Source: Elgaria multicarinata webbii
Lineage: Eukaryota; Chordata; Lepidosauria; Squamata; Anguidae
Assembly (NCBI RefSeq): GCF_023053635.1
Contig: NC_086183.1
Coordinates: forward strand, 33,027,501 to 33,091,500
Direction: 5' to 3'
DNA: 64,000 bases
The translations under genes and the position numbers were made by a program. Of the stretch, positions 42,430-55,034 are shown piece by piece. How positions within the stretch are numbered: position 1 is the first letter of the stretch; each line of letters begins with the position of its first letter. The notes beneath the pieces were generated by a model, which saw nothing but the letters and a program-made list of their open reading frames with translations, was not told the DNA's origin and did not search any database.

Positions 42430-44760
42430 GGCCCCGAGCAGATATAAATGTCTGTCTGCAACTCACCAGTTTGTTTTGGCATTGTCAAACTGATGCTTTC
42501 CTTCACTTTCCCCTCCACTCCCTTTTTGCATCTTGTCTTAGTTTGTAAGCCTGAGGGCAAAGCTTATTCAATGCGTATTGCTTTGGGAGACAATATTTGT
42601 CCAAAAAGCAAGATAAAAATATAAAAATAAATGCATTTCATTGGGGTTTGCAGAGATGTCTCCACTGATGAGTAGGGGACTGAATCCTACTGTGTTTCAT
42701 CTTTTAATCTACTTCTGTTCTAAACACACAGTTGAAGGACTATGTTTCAAATGCTTTTCTCATTGTTGTTCCTTTTTTTAAAACAACCACCACCGGTCAC
42801 TGTCAGATACTTTAAATAGTTTGTATTGCAGTCACATTCTTAATCAAGCTTCAAGCTAATCCACCGGAAACTTTCTTTGGCTTGGTCCAGCAGCTCCGCT
42901 CTTCAAAACCTTACCTTCAAATTGGCAATGCTTTTGCTGAAGTAATCTCAAGGAAACCTCCTAGTCTTGTAACTGACCTCTGTCATCTTTCATCACAGAC
43001 CTTAACTTGCAGAAGAGTTGAGCTCTTGTGAGATCGAAGTAGTTCAACTCTTGCAGTGCTTAACTGCCAATGCTTTTGACTTCAAAAACCTCAACCTCAG
43101 AGGTCTCTAGATGATCCACACCCAAAGAAAAGCACACTATGGATCCCCTTTGTATGTAGCCGGGTCTATTGCTCAGACATCATATTGCAGCCCTATCGCC
43201 CAAAGAGGTCCACTTTGGCCATCCCTGGGTGCAGAGAGGGTGGCCAGGGTCACAGGGCTACCACAATACAGGTAGTCCTAGCTACCCAATCACATACCTC
43301 TTTAAAATGCAAGCCAGTCAACCCATGAGTTTCAAAAATCAACCTAAAATAGAGCCTACAGAAGCAAGGGTGTTGACTTCCCACTATAAACTATTTTTCT
43401 TGGCATGTTTGGGTCTGGATTTCATAGAGCAACATGCTTCCTTCGAAGAGCTCAGACACCAGCATTGCCTGGAGAAAAGCAGCCTCCAAAGCTCTGGATC
43501 CTCTGTAGAACTCATGGATTCCTTCCATGCAGGCAAGAATTCACAGACACTTTGCACCCCAGCCTTCTTCTTAAGTTCTATACACCTTCCATCTGTACTG
43601 TGCTATTTTAGAGGATAAAGGCCCTGCTTTATGCCAGTCAGAATAGGCAGCCTAAGCCATTAGCATCAGCTCTCTAGCACCTTCCAAAAGATACTAGGAA
43701 TTACTTCTAGAGAGGGGCAGACCCCCGAGATGAATTTCTGGAGGGGGAAGGGGGGCTTAAGCCTAGCAGATGAAGGCTCTGCCTTAGAAGCCGCCCTAGT
43801 ATTTTTTTTTAATGTATTAGGGTTAGGGGGAGATGCTGGCTGCAATTACATTCAGCAGCAAAGGAGAGGCATTCTGCACATGCCCAGAAACACTCTTGCA
43901 CTTTCCATGTTACAGTGTCCTGGCATTCAAAGCAAGCCCTGGAAATCATTAACTGGAGATACCACACATTATGTAAAGTGACATTTATAAATATTTCTGA
44001 TTGTGACTAAACCCCCCACCCCCACCCCAACTTGGGACTGTAGCAAGTCTTTGCTTCAAAAAGGTGTTGTGTGAACAGTTGGAAAGAGGGAGTTTCAAAG
44101 AGAGCCACAAGACAAGACAACCACAAGGATGTCACGCGAGCTTCCTAGGAGAGTCAGAAAGGACAGCTCCCATAAAAGAAATGATCTCTAGAGAGCTTGA
44201 GTGGCTTGCTGTTTTTCTGAAGAAGTTTCCCCAAATATAGAGGCTGGACAAGAGGCAGGGAGCTGAAAACTTTGCTCAACTCAAAGGGCTATGCCGCAAA
44301 AATGGGATTAGAAAAGCAACTTTAAACCAGGTTTGAACTCTCCCTTTCATGCCAGGTAACACATTGGCACACGTTATGCAAAAACAGAATCAAGAAGTTA
44401 GCAACCTTCCAAATATTTTGCTCACTTGCACCACAAAGGAAAGCCATTGCATGAAGAACCTTCAAATCCATTTCCCTCAAAAGTTGATAAAAGAGCCTAG
44501 TGTGTGCTTTCTTCACGAAGTATAGATTAAATCAGCTATTGGAAGGCTGAGTGTCTCTACATACACACACAGGAGTACTAGAACAAACCATGACGATATG
44601 AAGAGCAAGAGACACTACGTAGAGGTCCTTCTTCTCCTTACTGGTGTGGGCCCAAGTCACATTCACGTCTCTTTCTCTGAACGGAAATCTTTGTGGGAGG
44701 TTATGGAAATGGAGGTGAAAGCACCAAAGAGAGAATCCATGCACTCCCCATCCTCAGCCA
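42430..44760. other. dlc intron, stretch without recognised features
   Basis: No repeat family or exon could be identified apart from simple T/A runs and a CCCCACCC run near 44,020. It is part of the 11.5-kb intron between exons at 53,784 and 42,299. Confidence 0.35.
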
Positions 44761-44763
44761 GCA

Positions 44764-44869
44764 TAGAATCATAGAATAGTAGCGTTGGAAGGGGCCTATA
44801 AGGCCATCTAGTCCAACCCCCTGCTCAATGCAGGAATCCACCCTAAAGCATCCCTGCCAGGTGGTTGTG
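44764..44869 (-). repeat. CR1 LINE, short 3' end
   Basis: From TAGAATCATAGAATAGTAGC to CCCTGCCAGGTGGTTGTGC. Confidence 0.9.
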
Positions 44870-46285
44870 CTGTAGCAAGGCAGTCCTGGAGACAAAGCCT
44901 AGGGCCTTTGGCGGAGAAGCAGCAGGTGGCTTCAGTGTTCAGACAACCATGAAGGCGCTATACAAGCAAAACAGAGCTCTAACCATGCACAGGCAGCAGT
45001 GGAGTGTAGGATGCCATCGTCAGCTGGGGCATCTCATGTACATCACCAGGGAATTGGGTACAGTGGAACAGCCATCCCAATTCCTGGGGTGGGGGGAAGC
45101 TAAGGGGTCCTCACTAAAGACAAGTGCAGGGGGGGGGGCGTTTTTTAAGCAAACTAATCTCTGCTGCATTTATAAAGTCATATCCAAGGATCCGGCAGTG
45201 TTTAGAGCTTCTAAGGGCGCAAATGCAATCTAGTTAAAAGCATGTCTCAAGGGCATTACTGGGGCTTACTTCTGTGTAAACGTGCACCATCTCAGCCTGG
45301 AAGTGTGTTTTTCCTGCCTCAGCAAGCCCTGGGAGTATTTTTTAAAAAAACATTTAGCTTTTAACCTGCACATACTTCAAATTCATCTTTGTGTCTTGAA
45401 TGCTGTAGTTGTAGGTCAAGTTAAGGCAGGAGACCTGTATCAGAAGCACAAGGCCTCTGGCCTTCCAGCTCCACCCACCTTCCTCTAGCATGTGGCAAAT
45501 GAGACCTGCCATAGCATTCTTTCATGGATGCCTGAACATTTTGTTAAATTCAATACAATGGAACTGCCCAATTCCTTCACCTACTTCTCTGAATTCTGAC
45601 CATCTTCTCATCAGTCTTTATGGCCAGGCACTTAAAATGAGCAGAATTTTAACTTTTTTAAGCTTTCACTTCCAATTTAGTCCTTTGATAAAACTTGCTA
45701 CTTCAGTCATCACAATCTAAATTTCTGTCTCAGCTGATAACGGCGCTTATTCTGGCTGTCCAGTTACTTCCTATCTGGACTCTTGCACTGTTCATTTCTT
45801 TAGCTTCTCATTTCCATTCTTCATCCAGAAGTATTTCTTCTTCGAACCCATCCTTCCAGCCATTTCTTTCCTCTCCTCCTCTTTCCACATCCTTTTTGAA
45901 ATCGCTGCAAAATGTGCTTTTCTATTTACAGCCTTGCACACATTTGTCTCACCAAATTCCTTTTTATTCTGCCGCTTTCGATCTCCGCCCTTACCTGTAG
46001 TGTCCATTCTCTATTGTGGCAATTCCTCTGCATCCATTGCGTCATCATTCCACTTTAAGCACTTCTTCCGACTTACCTTTTCTTCCACGCATGAACTTTT
46101 CCCTTCTCCTCCCCCTCCCAGCTCAGCTCTGATTTTCATTTGCCCCTCACTATCCCTCCTGGTGTCTTCTTACACTATTGGATGATAGTCCTGTGATTCC
46201 AAACTATGGACAGACTGATATGTGAAGTATCTAGGTGCTACAGACACAAGTCATGGAGCAGAATTTAGCCAAGTGTCACTCCTCT
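44870..46285. other. dlc intron, unrecognised; pyrimidine-rich part
   Basis: Between about 45,720 and 46,180 the plus strand is markedly C/T-rich with TTCC and CTCC runs. It may be an old LINE, but no diagnostic motif was found. Confidence 0.3.
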
Positions 46286-46289
46286 AAGG

Positions 46290-46550
46290 TATAGTGTGGT
46301 GTAAAATTCTGTGAAATGGCCTGCCGGGGGAGATCCGCCAACTCAAAAGAGTCTTTCTGAATATAAAAAAGCAATAAAGACTTATCTCTTCTGGAAGGCC
46401 TACCAAGTCAAATTTTAAGATGTCTGGCTGTTATTTTAATAATGTATTAGTTTTTATATGTTTTAATCAGTTTTATGTATTTTATAGTGTTTTGTATTCT
46501 GTGCTGTTCCAGAGGGAGAGGCGGGAAATAAATATATTATTAAAATTAAA
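46290..46550 (+). repeat. LINE 3' tail (L2-like)
   Basis: TCTTCTGGAAGGCCTACC..., TTTTATGTATTTTATAGTG and GAGGCGGGAAATAAATATAT match the (TTA)n-tailed subfamily. Confidence 0.75.
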
Positions 46551-46691
46551 ACATTTCACTCTGTATGATGTTATGAAAGCTGTATATGATGGATCATATA
46601 TGCGTATGTATCACCTGATAACCAAACACTTTATTCATCATGAAAGATATCCTGGCTCCACTAAAAAGGACAAATTAATGTTTCTCGAAGA

Positions 46692-46821
46692 CAGCCTTCC
46701 TCAACCTGGGGCGCTCCAGATGTGTTGGACTACAACTCCCAGAATGCCTCAGCCAGCTGGCTGGGGCATTCTGGGAGTTGTAGTCCAACACATCTGGAGC
46801 ACCCCAGGTTGAGGAAGGCTG
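46692..46821. mobile_element. Palindromic hAT-type MITE, copy C (130 bp)
   Basis: The full palindrome CAGCCTTCCTCAACC...GGTTGAGGAAGGCTG. The flanks CTCGAAGA and CTCTAAAA agree at six of eight bases, a decayed duplication. Confidence 0.9.
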
Positions 46822-46995
46822 CTCTAAAAGAATATTAGCCTGCATCTGAGAGGGACGTATATTTTTTAGAGCAAAAGGAGTATGCGAACAGGGGGTGTTG
46901 AGCCCTTTCTTGCCTGTTTCTTGGCTTCTCAGCACAACTCCCCTGGCACTTTTCTCCTCAGCTAAGCTCCAACTCTAGAAGACAGCTCTATGATT

Positions 46996-47094
46996 CTATA
47001 AGCATGCTTTAGGGTGGATTCCTGCATTGAGCAGGGGGTTGGACTTGATGGCCTTATAGGCCCCTTCCAACTCTACTATTCTATGATTCTACGA
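46996..47094 (+). repeat. CR1 LINE, short 3' end
   Basis: From GCATGCTTTAGGGTGGATTC to ATTCTATGATTCTACGA. Confidence 0.9.
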
Positions 47095-47757
47095 GGGAGA
47101 AAAGTACCACGTTAGGAGGGGCAGACTACAGAGAGATACGTGTCCAGGGCAGAAACATCAGTTGCCATCGCTTGGATATCCCTTTTTGCTCTAAAAAGCA
47201 ACTGCTTTGAACCTGTCTATACTAAGCAATGCTGCTGCTGCTGCTCCCATATTCTGGTCCTAGCTTGAAGCAACATGGACATTCAAGTCACCACTTCGTG
47301 GCCCACATTGGAGAACGAGCCCCACCTCGACGCAACTTTATACTCAATTAAAAAAAGAGGAAAAAAAATCATGTCCCTGGACCCGTAAAAGACCTCTTCC
47401 AAAGTGTGTTACATGGCTGCTGCTTCTCACCCCAGTTCCCAGATAGACAAACAGACGGGCTCCTTTATCTTTAATACCAGCGTAGAAGAAAGGCATCCAG
47501 AAACGGCAGCTTTTTACGCCTCCTCCCTTCTTCCGCTTTTACCCCAACGAAAGCAGGGGACACCAGCCGGAGGTGCCAGTGCCAGAAATCCAGCATTCTG
47601 ACCAACACGCAGGACACCCTTATCCTCTGGACCTGGCATAGCACAGTTGCGCCTACAAATCACGATGTGCTCAATTCACACCTCATCCTTGGCAAACTCA
47701 CCTGGTAGCCTTAATTAAGCCTCTCAGCCTCAGTTCCCTCAATCGCAATATAGGGAT

Positions 47758-47998
47758 AGTTGAGAGCCAGTGTGGTGTAGTGGCTCAGGTGTTAAGACTG
47801 GGAGTCGGGAGATCCGGGTTCTAGTCCCCACTCCACCATGGAAACCCACTGGGTGACTTTGGGCCAGTCACAGACTCTCAGTCCAAGCTACCTCACAGGG
47901 TTGTTGTTGTGAGGATAACATGGAGAGGAGGATTATGTAAACCGCCTTGGGTTCCTTGGAGGAAGCACGGCAGGATATAAATGCAATAAATAAATAAT
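47758..47998 (+). repeat. CORE-SINE, tRNA-derived
   Basis: The start GAGAGCCAGTGTGGTGTAGT is followed by box-B-like GGGTTCTAGTCCCC. The core GGGTGACTTTGGGCCAGTCA is shared with MIR-type SINEs. The tail is CCGCCTTGGGTTCCTTGGAG, then AAATAAAT. Two more copies lie at 51,525 and 56,630. Confidence 0.88.
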
Positions 47999-48662
47999 AC
48001 CACCACCAAGATACATTACTGGGCTGTGGCGAGGATTTCAAGATCATGCGTATTAAATGCTTTTAACACTCTAAAGTGCTAAGTATTGCCATTACGCTTG
48101 GGCGGGAGGTGGAGAGACATCTTTGAATGGACTCAGTGCCATATCACAAACTGATTCTGAAGTACCCCACAAACTCCTTCATTTCCACAGTGTCTTGCCA
48201 TACCGAGTGAGGAATCTCTGTAACTATTGTTTGGGAAACGGAAGCTCAAAGGCCCACGGGGCGCACAGGCCCAGGCACATGGGTCTGCGAGCAACATCTG
48301 TAGCAAGGGGCTGCCTGTAAAATGCTCAACAGGAGAAGCCACTTGGAATTGGACCGCAGGCAAAATTGGTGTCAACGGTTCGAGGTCTCCCAGTAGGTGG
48401 CATCCTTCGCTAAAACAAACCACCCTTATCTTCAGTGGGAAGAGATTGGCAACTCATACATTGCAGCGATTTTTAAGATTTCACAGACAGCAACTCTCAT
48501 GGGTATATGTTGGCGGGCAGGAGGGCTAGCAAACTGCTCCGTGGGCTAATACCTGTGGGCTTTTAAGGCTGGTCTAAAAGCGCATGCCAAAACATTTGCC
48601 CCCATCCCCAGATACAACTTAAGGGTTTAAGCGTTCGATCAACACCCCTTTTTACTCTAGAC

Positions 48663-48727
48663 CAGCCTTCCTCAACCTGGGGCACTCCAGATGTGTTGGA
48701 CTGCATCTGGAGCGCCCCAGGTTGCTG
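48663..48727. mobile_element. Palindromic MITE, copy D, shortened (65 bp)
   Basis: CAGCCTTCCTCAACCTGGGG...TGCATCTGGAGCGCCCCAGG, then a cut right end GTTGCTG. It is flanked by exact CTCTAGAC at 48,655-48,662 and 48,728-48,735. The central palindrome is also missing. Confidence 0.88.
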
Positions 48728-49205
48728 CTCTAGACGAAGAGATCTAGAGTAACGCACTAGCAGGCATCTGAAAAACGCTGGATGCCATAACATGCAGGCC
48801 TCGCAGAGGGGGAGATGGAAGCGGTGGCGATGGGGACCCTCACAGCCACACGCAACTCCTCCCCAACAAAAGAGCAGCTGTTGACGGCACCTGCCTTGAA
48901 GCCTTCCCCCGCCCCGAACCTGCCCCAACGCTCTTTACAGCTCGCAAGACAATAGCAGCTGGAAGGCCCATTGGGGTTCCCACACTCCCCCGTTTAGCAC
49001 CTCAGTGCTAAATTAAAAATGCAGGAAGCAGCCGAGGCCTTCTGCTGGGCGCACTAAGCAGCCTGCAAGCAGCCTATGAACGCCACACAAGCTGCACAGA
49101 GAAAGGGAGGGTGGAGAGAAAAGGGAGAATCAAAGTTTCGCATGAGTGTGATACTTCAGAAATAATCCCGAACGTTTAACGTTTGAATTTTGAACGCCAA
49201 GTTGT

Positions 49206-49334
49206 GTAGGCTTTCAAGAGGCAGCTGGACAACCCTCTGTCAGGGATGCTTTAGGGTGGATTCCTGCATTGAGCAGGGGGTTGGACTTGATGGCCTTGTA
49301 GGCCCCTTCCAACTCTGCTATTCTATGATTCTAG
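49206..49334 (+). repeat. CR1 LINE 3' end
   Basis: From TAGGCTTTCAAGAGGCAGCT to ATTCTATGATTCTAGGA. Confidence 0.9.
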
Positions 49335-49438
49335 GACACAAAAACTAATCTTGCGAATAGCTAGGGCATCACTGCCTTGTGTCCCATGGAACCTGGGGGT
49401 TCCTGAGCAGCTTATCAGGGGGATGTCTGAAGGTTGTT

Positions 49439-49616
49439 CATAGAATCACAGTTGGAAGGGGCCTCTAAGGCCATTGAGTCAATCCCTTGCTTAATGCAGG
49501 AATTCCCCTTAAAGCATCCCTGACAGACAGCTGTCCAGCCGCCTCAAGGGAGAGGCCACAACCTCCCTAGGTCACTGGTTCTGTTGTCGTACTGCTCGAA
49601 CAGTCAGGAAGTTTCC
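49439..49616 (-). repeat. CR1 LINE 3' end, diverged
   Basis: CATAGAATCACAGTTGGAAG to CAGTCAGGAAGTTTCCCC, with small deletions compared with other copies. Confidence 0.85.
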
Positions 49617-49619
49617 CCT

Positions 49620-50638
49620 CCTAGTTGTCACTGCAGCACAGAGCTTACCAGCCTTCCTCAACCAAGAGTCTTCCAGACATGCTGAACCTCTCAGAGGTCA
49701 TGTCACACATTTCTCCCACTGATGGTATTCCCCAGAAGGGCCTCCTCTGCAGAGACATTTTCAACACCCGTACGTAAAGGCACATGTCTAGTTTGGTTTG
49801 TGCTGCTGAACAGGTCTTATGGGGCTTTCCCCCCTTGCTTAAGGTCCCTCTTCAAAACCTGCCTTTCATGCCAAACGTGAACCCTCACTCTCCATTCCTC
49901 ACAAGCTACAGAAACTAAATCTAGGTCCACGAAATGGCATTCGTGCACGTTCTCCTCCGGTTATCCAGGCCTCCCTAGCACCTTGGGGGCAGAAGCCACA
50001 TGTGCTACTCCAGAGCAGTGCTAAACTCATCCCCTGTGCTTAGACACACAGACTCCATCAGGACCTTCTGAGCAGGCCAGCTAGGATTAACACTAGCAAA
50101 ATTTACAGACAACGAAGAAAATGGATAAGCGGCCAGAGAGCTGCCACGGATGGGTTTTCACACTGAAAAAGGCCACAGGAAATAGAAGCCCACCCGAGAC
50201 CTCCTCACCTCCCGGTCTGCTTATGTTAGAAGCCAGTTTCATTTCGGCGCAGTACAAACCACTTGGCTTTCTTGATTCTTGTTCCCTAAACAAAGTTGTC
50301 ATTGGCTGTTCTTAAGCCACGAGCATCTTTGCTAGCTCAAACACAAAACGCTTTTGCCCAAAGGCCTCGGCCAGGCCAATTCAATATGACCTGAAACTTC
50401 ATAAAGGGTTTAGGGAGCCGGGATGGACTTGGGGTTAGAGGGTTAGGAGGGGCACAGATGCCCACCTCAAGCATCAGAGTCTCACCCTACTGGGCTGCCC
50501 CTGTTCAGTTCAGCATGGCGTACAAGGAAGAACTCACCAGAGGGTTTTGGCCCATCCATTTGCTTCCTACAGCGTTGCCCTCAATGGTAGCCCAGATCTG
50601 CACCCCAAGGTGGCTATATCACAGCTGGTCTATCTTTA
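49620..50638. other. dlc intron, stretch without recognised features
   Basis: No exon or repeat of the window's common families was recognised. Confidence 0.35.
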
Positions 50639-50639
50639 C

Positions 50640-51187
50640 TAGGCCTGTGCACCAGCCCCCCGGACTGCTTCATGGCCCAATCCAGAACTTTCGGATTGGG
50701 CCCGAACCGGTTCGCGCAGATCCAACCCTCCCCTGATCGGATCCTGGAGTGAGATCCGAAGGATCGGATCTTGATTCGCCCGCCATTTTGCCCCCCTTCC
50801 CCACTTACTTGACAGCAGGTAAGTGGGGAAGGGGGGACAAAATGGCGGGCGAATAAGTCCCCCTCCCCCCTTACCTGGCTCCACCATCTGCTGCCCCATG
50901 GACTGCAGCAACGGAGCCAGGTAAGGCCCCCTTCCCCCTTAACTGGCTCTGCTGCCATCGCCACACGGACTGCGGTGGCACCAGGAAAGCTCCCTTCCCC
51001 TCAAACTTACTTTCTTTTCGGAGCAAAGGATCGAGGCGAAGGATCCGCTTCGTCGCGATCTGCTTCGTCTCGATCCGCTTCATCTCGATTCGCGGCTCCC
51101 CCGACCCGATCCATCTCTGCCTTTGGCGGAGGCGAATCAGGCCGCTCCGCTATCGCTTCTACGAACCAAAGAGGAGCACAGCCCTAA
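50640..51187. mobile_element. GC-rich MITE with TAGGSCTGTGC ends
   Basis: The left end TAGGCCTGTGCACC is mirrored at the right by GAGCACAGCCCTA. The interior holds inverted CCATTTTG-CCCCC / GGGG-CAAAATGG blocks near 50,790 and 50,835, and three 15-16-bp near-copies of CGATCCGCTTCGTC around 51,045-51,095. This is consistent with a non-autonomous DNA transposon. Confidence 0.6.
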
Positions 51188-51524
51188 TCCACAGCATGCA
51201 CACATGGGGCTGAATTTCACATTTGGCCATCTCTATGCTTGCGACTTCTCTATGCAAAGTACCCATTACTGGCTTTTGTGGTATTTGTTAATGCATGCAA
51301 GCACATCAGTCCACTCTTTCTTGACTGCATGTTGGACTGGGCTTGCTGCGTGCACAATGTGTGGTTTCAAGTGCAGAATACAAGCTTCCTGAGAATCTCA
51401 GCTTTCACTTTTAAAAACACCAAGCTGACGTACATGGAAAAAAAATGCAGGGAAAACACAGTGAATCTGAGATGACAGGAGAGCTGCTGAAAAAGACGTT
51501 CAGTGATCAGAAGGTGGATCTTAG

Positions 51525-51756
51525 AGCCAGTGTGGTCTAGCGGCTAAAGTGTCGGAAGATCCGGGTTCTAGTCCCCACTCAGCCATGGAAACCCACTGGG
51601 TGACTTTGGGCCAGTCACAGACTCTCAGCCCAGCCTACCTCACAAGGTTGTTGTTGTGAGGATAAAGTGGAGAGGAGGGTTATGTACGCCACCTTGGGTT
51701 CCTTGGAGGGAAAAAGGCGTGATATAAGTGCAATAATAAATTAAATAAATTTTAAA
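51525..51756 (+). repeat. CORE-SINE, tRNA-derived
   Basis: GAGCCAGTGTGGTCTAGCGG, the core GGGTGACTTTGGGCCAGTCA, then ACCTTGGGTTCCTTGGAGGG. Same family as 47,758. Confidence 0.88.
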
Positions 51757-51964
51757 AATCTTCAGTGCCCTGTTCTACCCTCTGCCCTCCCCCACAAGTA
51801 GCAGAGCCAATAGTGTACAATAGTATATAAAATGTGCACACTATTTGCATAATTTATGCAGGTTGTAAAAGTCAGCTTTTTTTGGTGCAGAATGACCTTG
51901 GTGAGCTATGAGTCAGACACATCTTGGAGAGAAGACTGCAATGCTCATAAAACCGCCATCAACA

Positions 51965-52375
51965 CTGTGAGCCCCTGCCAAAGGAAGTGAGGCAGGTGGC
52001 TACTAGAGGCAGGGCCTTCTCTGCTGTGGCACCCCGGCTGTGGAATGAGCTCCCCAGAGAGGTCCGCCTGGCACCTACACTGTACTCTTTTCATCGCCAG
52101 ATGAAGACCTTTGTATTCTCTCAGTATTTTAACACCTATTAACTTAAATTTTAAACTTTGCTGTTTTAATTCCATATTTTAACCTATATCAATTTCTGCT
52201 GTGTGGTTTTATCCTGGTTGAGTTTTTTATATTGTATTTTGTATTTGTGTTTTTAGATTGTTGGTTGTTTTGATGCTCTTCATGGTTTTAATTTTTGTGA
52301 ACCGCCCAGAGAGATTCGGCTATTGGGCGGTATAAAAATGTAATAAATAAATAAAATTAAATAAATAAACACTGC
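51965..52375 (+). repeat. L2-like LINE 3' end
   Basis: GAGCCCCTGCCAAAGGAAGT, GGCAGGGCCTTCTCTGCTGT, GGAATGAGCTCCCC, and the tail GTGAACCGCCCAGAGAGATT, TTGGGCGGTATAAAAATG. The first motif repeats near 63,960, the same L2-like family. Confidence 0.88.
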
Positions 52376-52459
52376 AAATGGTTGTAACCAGTTTAGCTAA
52401 GGAACCTGGGGAGCTGCAGCTATTGAGTGGCCTAATCCTGCAATAAATAAGTAACTTTT

Positions 52460-53783
52460 TCAAGGGTGCTGAGCCTCCTCCAAACCCTCCAACCAAGCTT
52501 TAACCCCCCACAGTTCTATAGGAAGCTGCCATGGCTGTTATGCCAATTCAAATTCAAACATTCGTGTAGGCATACTCCTAAAAGCACCTGCTTTACATGC
52601 AGAAGGTTGGGATGGAAGACTCCACCCTGAAATCCTGGTGCTGCCAGCCAGTGTCGACAATACTGGGTTAGAGGGACCAATGGTCTGGCTCCGTATAGCT
52701 TTTGATGTTCCTACGACTATGCAGGAGAGGACGCCTTCCCCAGGCAGTGTTCTCTCAGACCCACACTTTTAAGTACAGGCCTGCCTTCCCCAACCCTCAA
52801 AGGAAGCCACGGCCAGTGACATTACCTGAAGATGGGCTGAGAATCCTCTCCTGCTGCCTAAAGGAACCTTGCAGTGTGCGCAGGCACTCCAGAACATGAA
52901 TGGGAAACCTGTGGCACTCCAGATGTTTCTGGACTTGATCTCCCATCAGCCCCGGTCAGCATAAACAACGGTCAAGGGCGTTATAATCCATCAACATACG
53001 GAGGACCACAGGTTCCGTACCCCAGCTTCAGAAAGATTAGAGCGGGCTCAGATGTGGTAGCTCCCATGTGTTCAGGTGCAGGGGTGATGCACTATTTAAG
53101 GAAAATACCCGCATTTCTGCTCTCGGCTTTCAGCAGAGAAAAGTAGCGGAGCTGAAGGGCCGGAGGGGTCTGCTTAAGCAAGGGGCAGCTCAGACGTTCA
53201 AAACCTTGCCCAGGCAATGTGCTCCCCGTGCTCCAGGGCGGGAGGCATTTGGGCGATGCAACACTCAACCTGAGACAGCACCGATTCCGGACAGCAGCTG
53301 CCGTGAACCGGACAGCACATTTTTGGAGCTGTGCCACCTCTGGACTGCCCTTCCGGTGCTAAGAGCACTTTCAACATTGCCTCCATTTCCACAACCCGCT
53401 GGACCTTAGTCCACGTTCAGAGTGCAGAAGCTGAGAGAACAGCGGATGGGTCCGTGGCTAAAGTGAGAGCTGAGCCGGCTCACGGCTCATCTCCGCCTGG
53501 CCACGACACTGGCTCTCAGGCGTGGCCTATTTATTGATGGGCTGCCGCAGCTGAATGCTCGGACATCCCAGGTCCCGTTAAGTGATGCCACCCAGGTAGA
53601 GGCATCTCTAGGGAGGGTCTTTGAGAGAAAGCATGCTGAACGCCCGAACCGGCCTCGTGGCTCTGCTCTTACGGGCGGGACGCTGCTACAGGACGGCCGT
53701 TGGTGGGGATGGGGTGGGGACAGGGCTGAGAGAGGAGGAGGGTGTGGCGGGGGGAGTGTCGAGGGGAAAGGTGCAATACTGAC
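52460..53783. other. dlc intron downstream of the EGF1-4 exon
   Basis: A SINE-like piece is at 52,560-52,725 (CATGCAGAAGGTTGGGATGG, GTGTCGACAATACTGG). A worn relative of the palindromic MITE may lie at 52,910-52,985 (CACTCCAGATGTTTCTGGAC). The rest is unrecognised. Confidence 0.35.
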
Positions 53784-54145
53784 ATTGCAGCTGCCTCCGT
53801 TCTTGCAGGGGTTGCTGTCGCATTCATTGGTCTCGATCTCGCAGCTCGTGCCCGCAAAGCCAGGCCGGCAGCTGCAGGTGTAGCTGCCTTGGCCGGTGTT
53901 GGTGCAAGTGGCCCCGTTCTTGCACGGGCGGTGGTTGGTGCAGTAGTTGAGGTCCTGGTTGCAGAAGAGCCCTCCCCAGCCTTCCTGGCAGTTGCACTGC
54001 CACGGCTGCACGCAGGTGCCACGGAGGCAGCCCGGGTAGCGGACGCACTCGTCGCAGAAGTGCCCTTGCCAGCCGATGCGGCACTTGCAGCCTCCGGGCT
54101 TCTCGCAGTAGCCGTGACTGTTGCTGCAGCCGGACAGGCAAATCG
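53784..54145 (-). CDS. dlc: dlc exon with EGF repeats 1-3 and start of 4
   Basis: Acceptor CTCTTTTCAG and donor AAT|GTCAGT. The 362 nt encode EGF1 (ICLSGC...GHFC), EGF2 (DECVRYPGC...GGLFC), EGF3 ([15 protein letters not shown]...) and the first half of EGF4 ([15 protein letters not shown]). [14 protein letters not shown] is a Delta signature. Amino-terminal EGF repeats next to DSL help Notch binding. My memory of mammalian Delta genes is that this stretch is split over several short exons; here it is one open exon. A long plus-strand open frame across the same bases is a GC-rich shadow. Confidence 0.95.
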
Positions 54146-54149
54146 CTGA

Positions 54150-55030
54150 AAAGAGGTAAGCAGAGAGGAGGAGGAGGAGGAGGGGGGGGGGGAAGAGAGG
54201 GGGGAGAGAGAGCTGTTGCTGTATAGATGTCATGCGTCACACCAACATCTGGCGCCTGCCATCACGCCAAACAAAAGGCCCACATGCCACCCAAAAAGGC
54301 AAGCCACCACGGGGCAGGGCCTGGCCGGGCTGGAACACGAGTCCCCTTTTCATGAATTGCTGCTCTCCATTGTCCCCTGGGAACAAAAGCAGAGTGTCTG
54401 GTGGTGTGTGTGTGTGAAGGGGGGATTCCCCCCCTGACCCACTTTTAAGAGCCCCCCCCCCCACCTCCCAGCAGAGGCACACAACACTATAACAAAGGAG
54501 TTGGGAGCGCGTGGCTTGCCTGACCCTGGTTAATCATCCATTCCCCCACCACCACCTTTCCCCTCAGGAAGTTAACCAGCGCCTCCATATGCCAAGGCTC
54601 CAAGGGGAAGCTTTGTGAAGCAATTAAACCGTCACAATTTAAGGGACTGTAAAAAGAGGGATTTCCCTGGGCCCAACGCAATTTCCATGGCGATGGGCAA
54701 GGCCCACAAGGACTGGGAAGCCGGACAAGTTTGGCCCTCTTGTCTTACTTCTGCTTTAACATTTGAGAATTAGAGAGGCAGATGCATGCTTGGATTTACA
54801 CACACACACACACACACCTTTAACGTCATGATATTTCACAAGTCTATAGTGCAACACATGACCCTCTTCCTCCTCCTCCTCCTCCCATCCAGAAAACTCT
54901 GGAAACACACAGACACCCCATTTACCTGTTCGATACTATACAGAGCGCATATTCAGTGGGAAAGAAAGGGACAGGAATGTACAAAGTCGTAGATTGCAGT
55001 TTTAAGCTTTTACATCTTCTACTGTATTTT
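54150..55030. other. dlc intron upstream of the EGF1-4 exon
   Basis: It holds a (CA)n run near 54,798-54,818, C-runs near 54,452-54,470 and a CTCCT run near 54,868. No exon was recognised. Confidence 0.4.
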
Positions 55031-55034
55031 GCGG

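Noticed and set aside
53742-54149. 135-codon plus-strand Ala/Val-rich frame
   Set aside because: Shadow of the dlc EGF1-4 exon.
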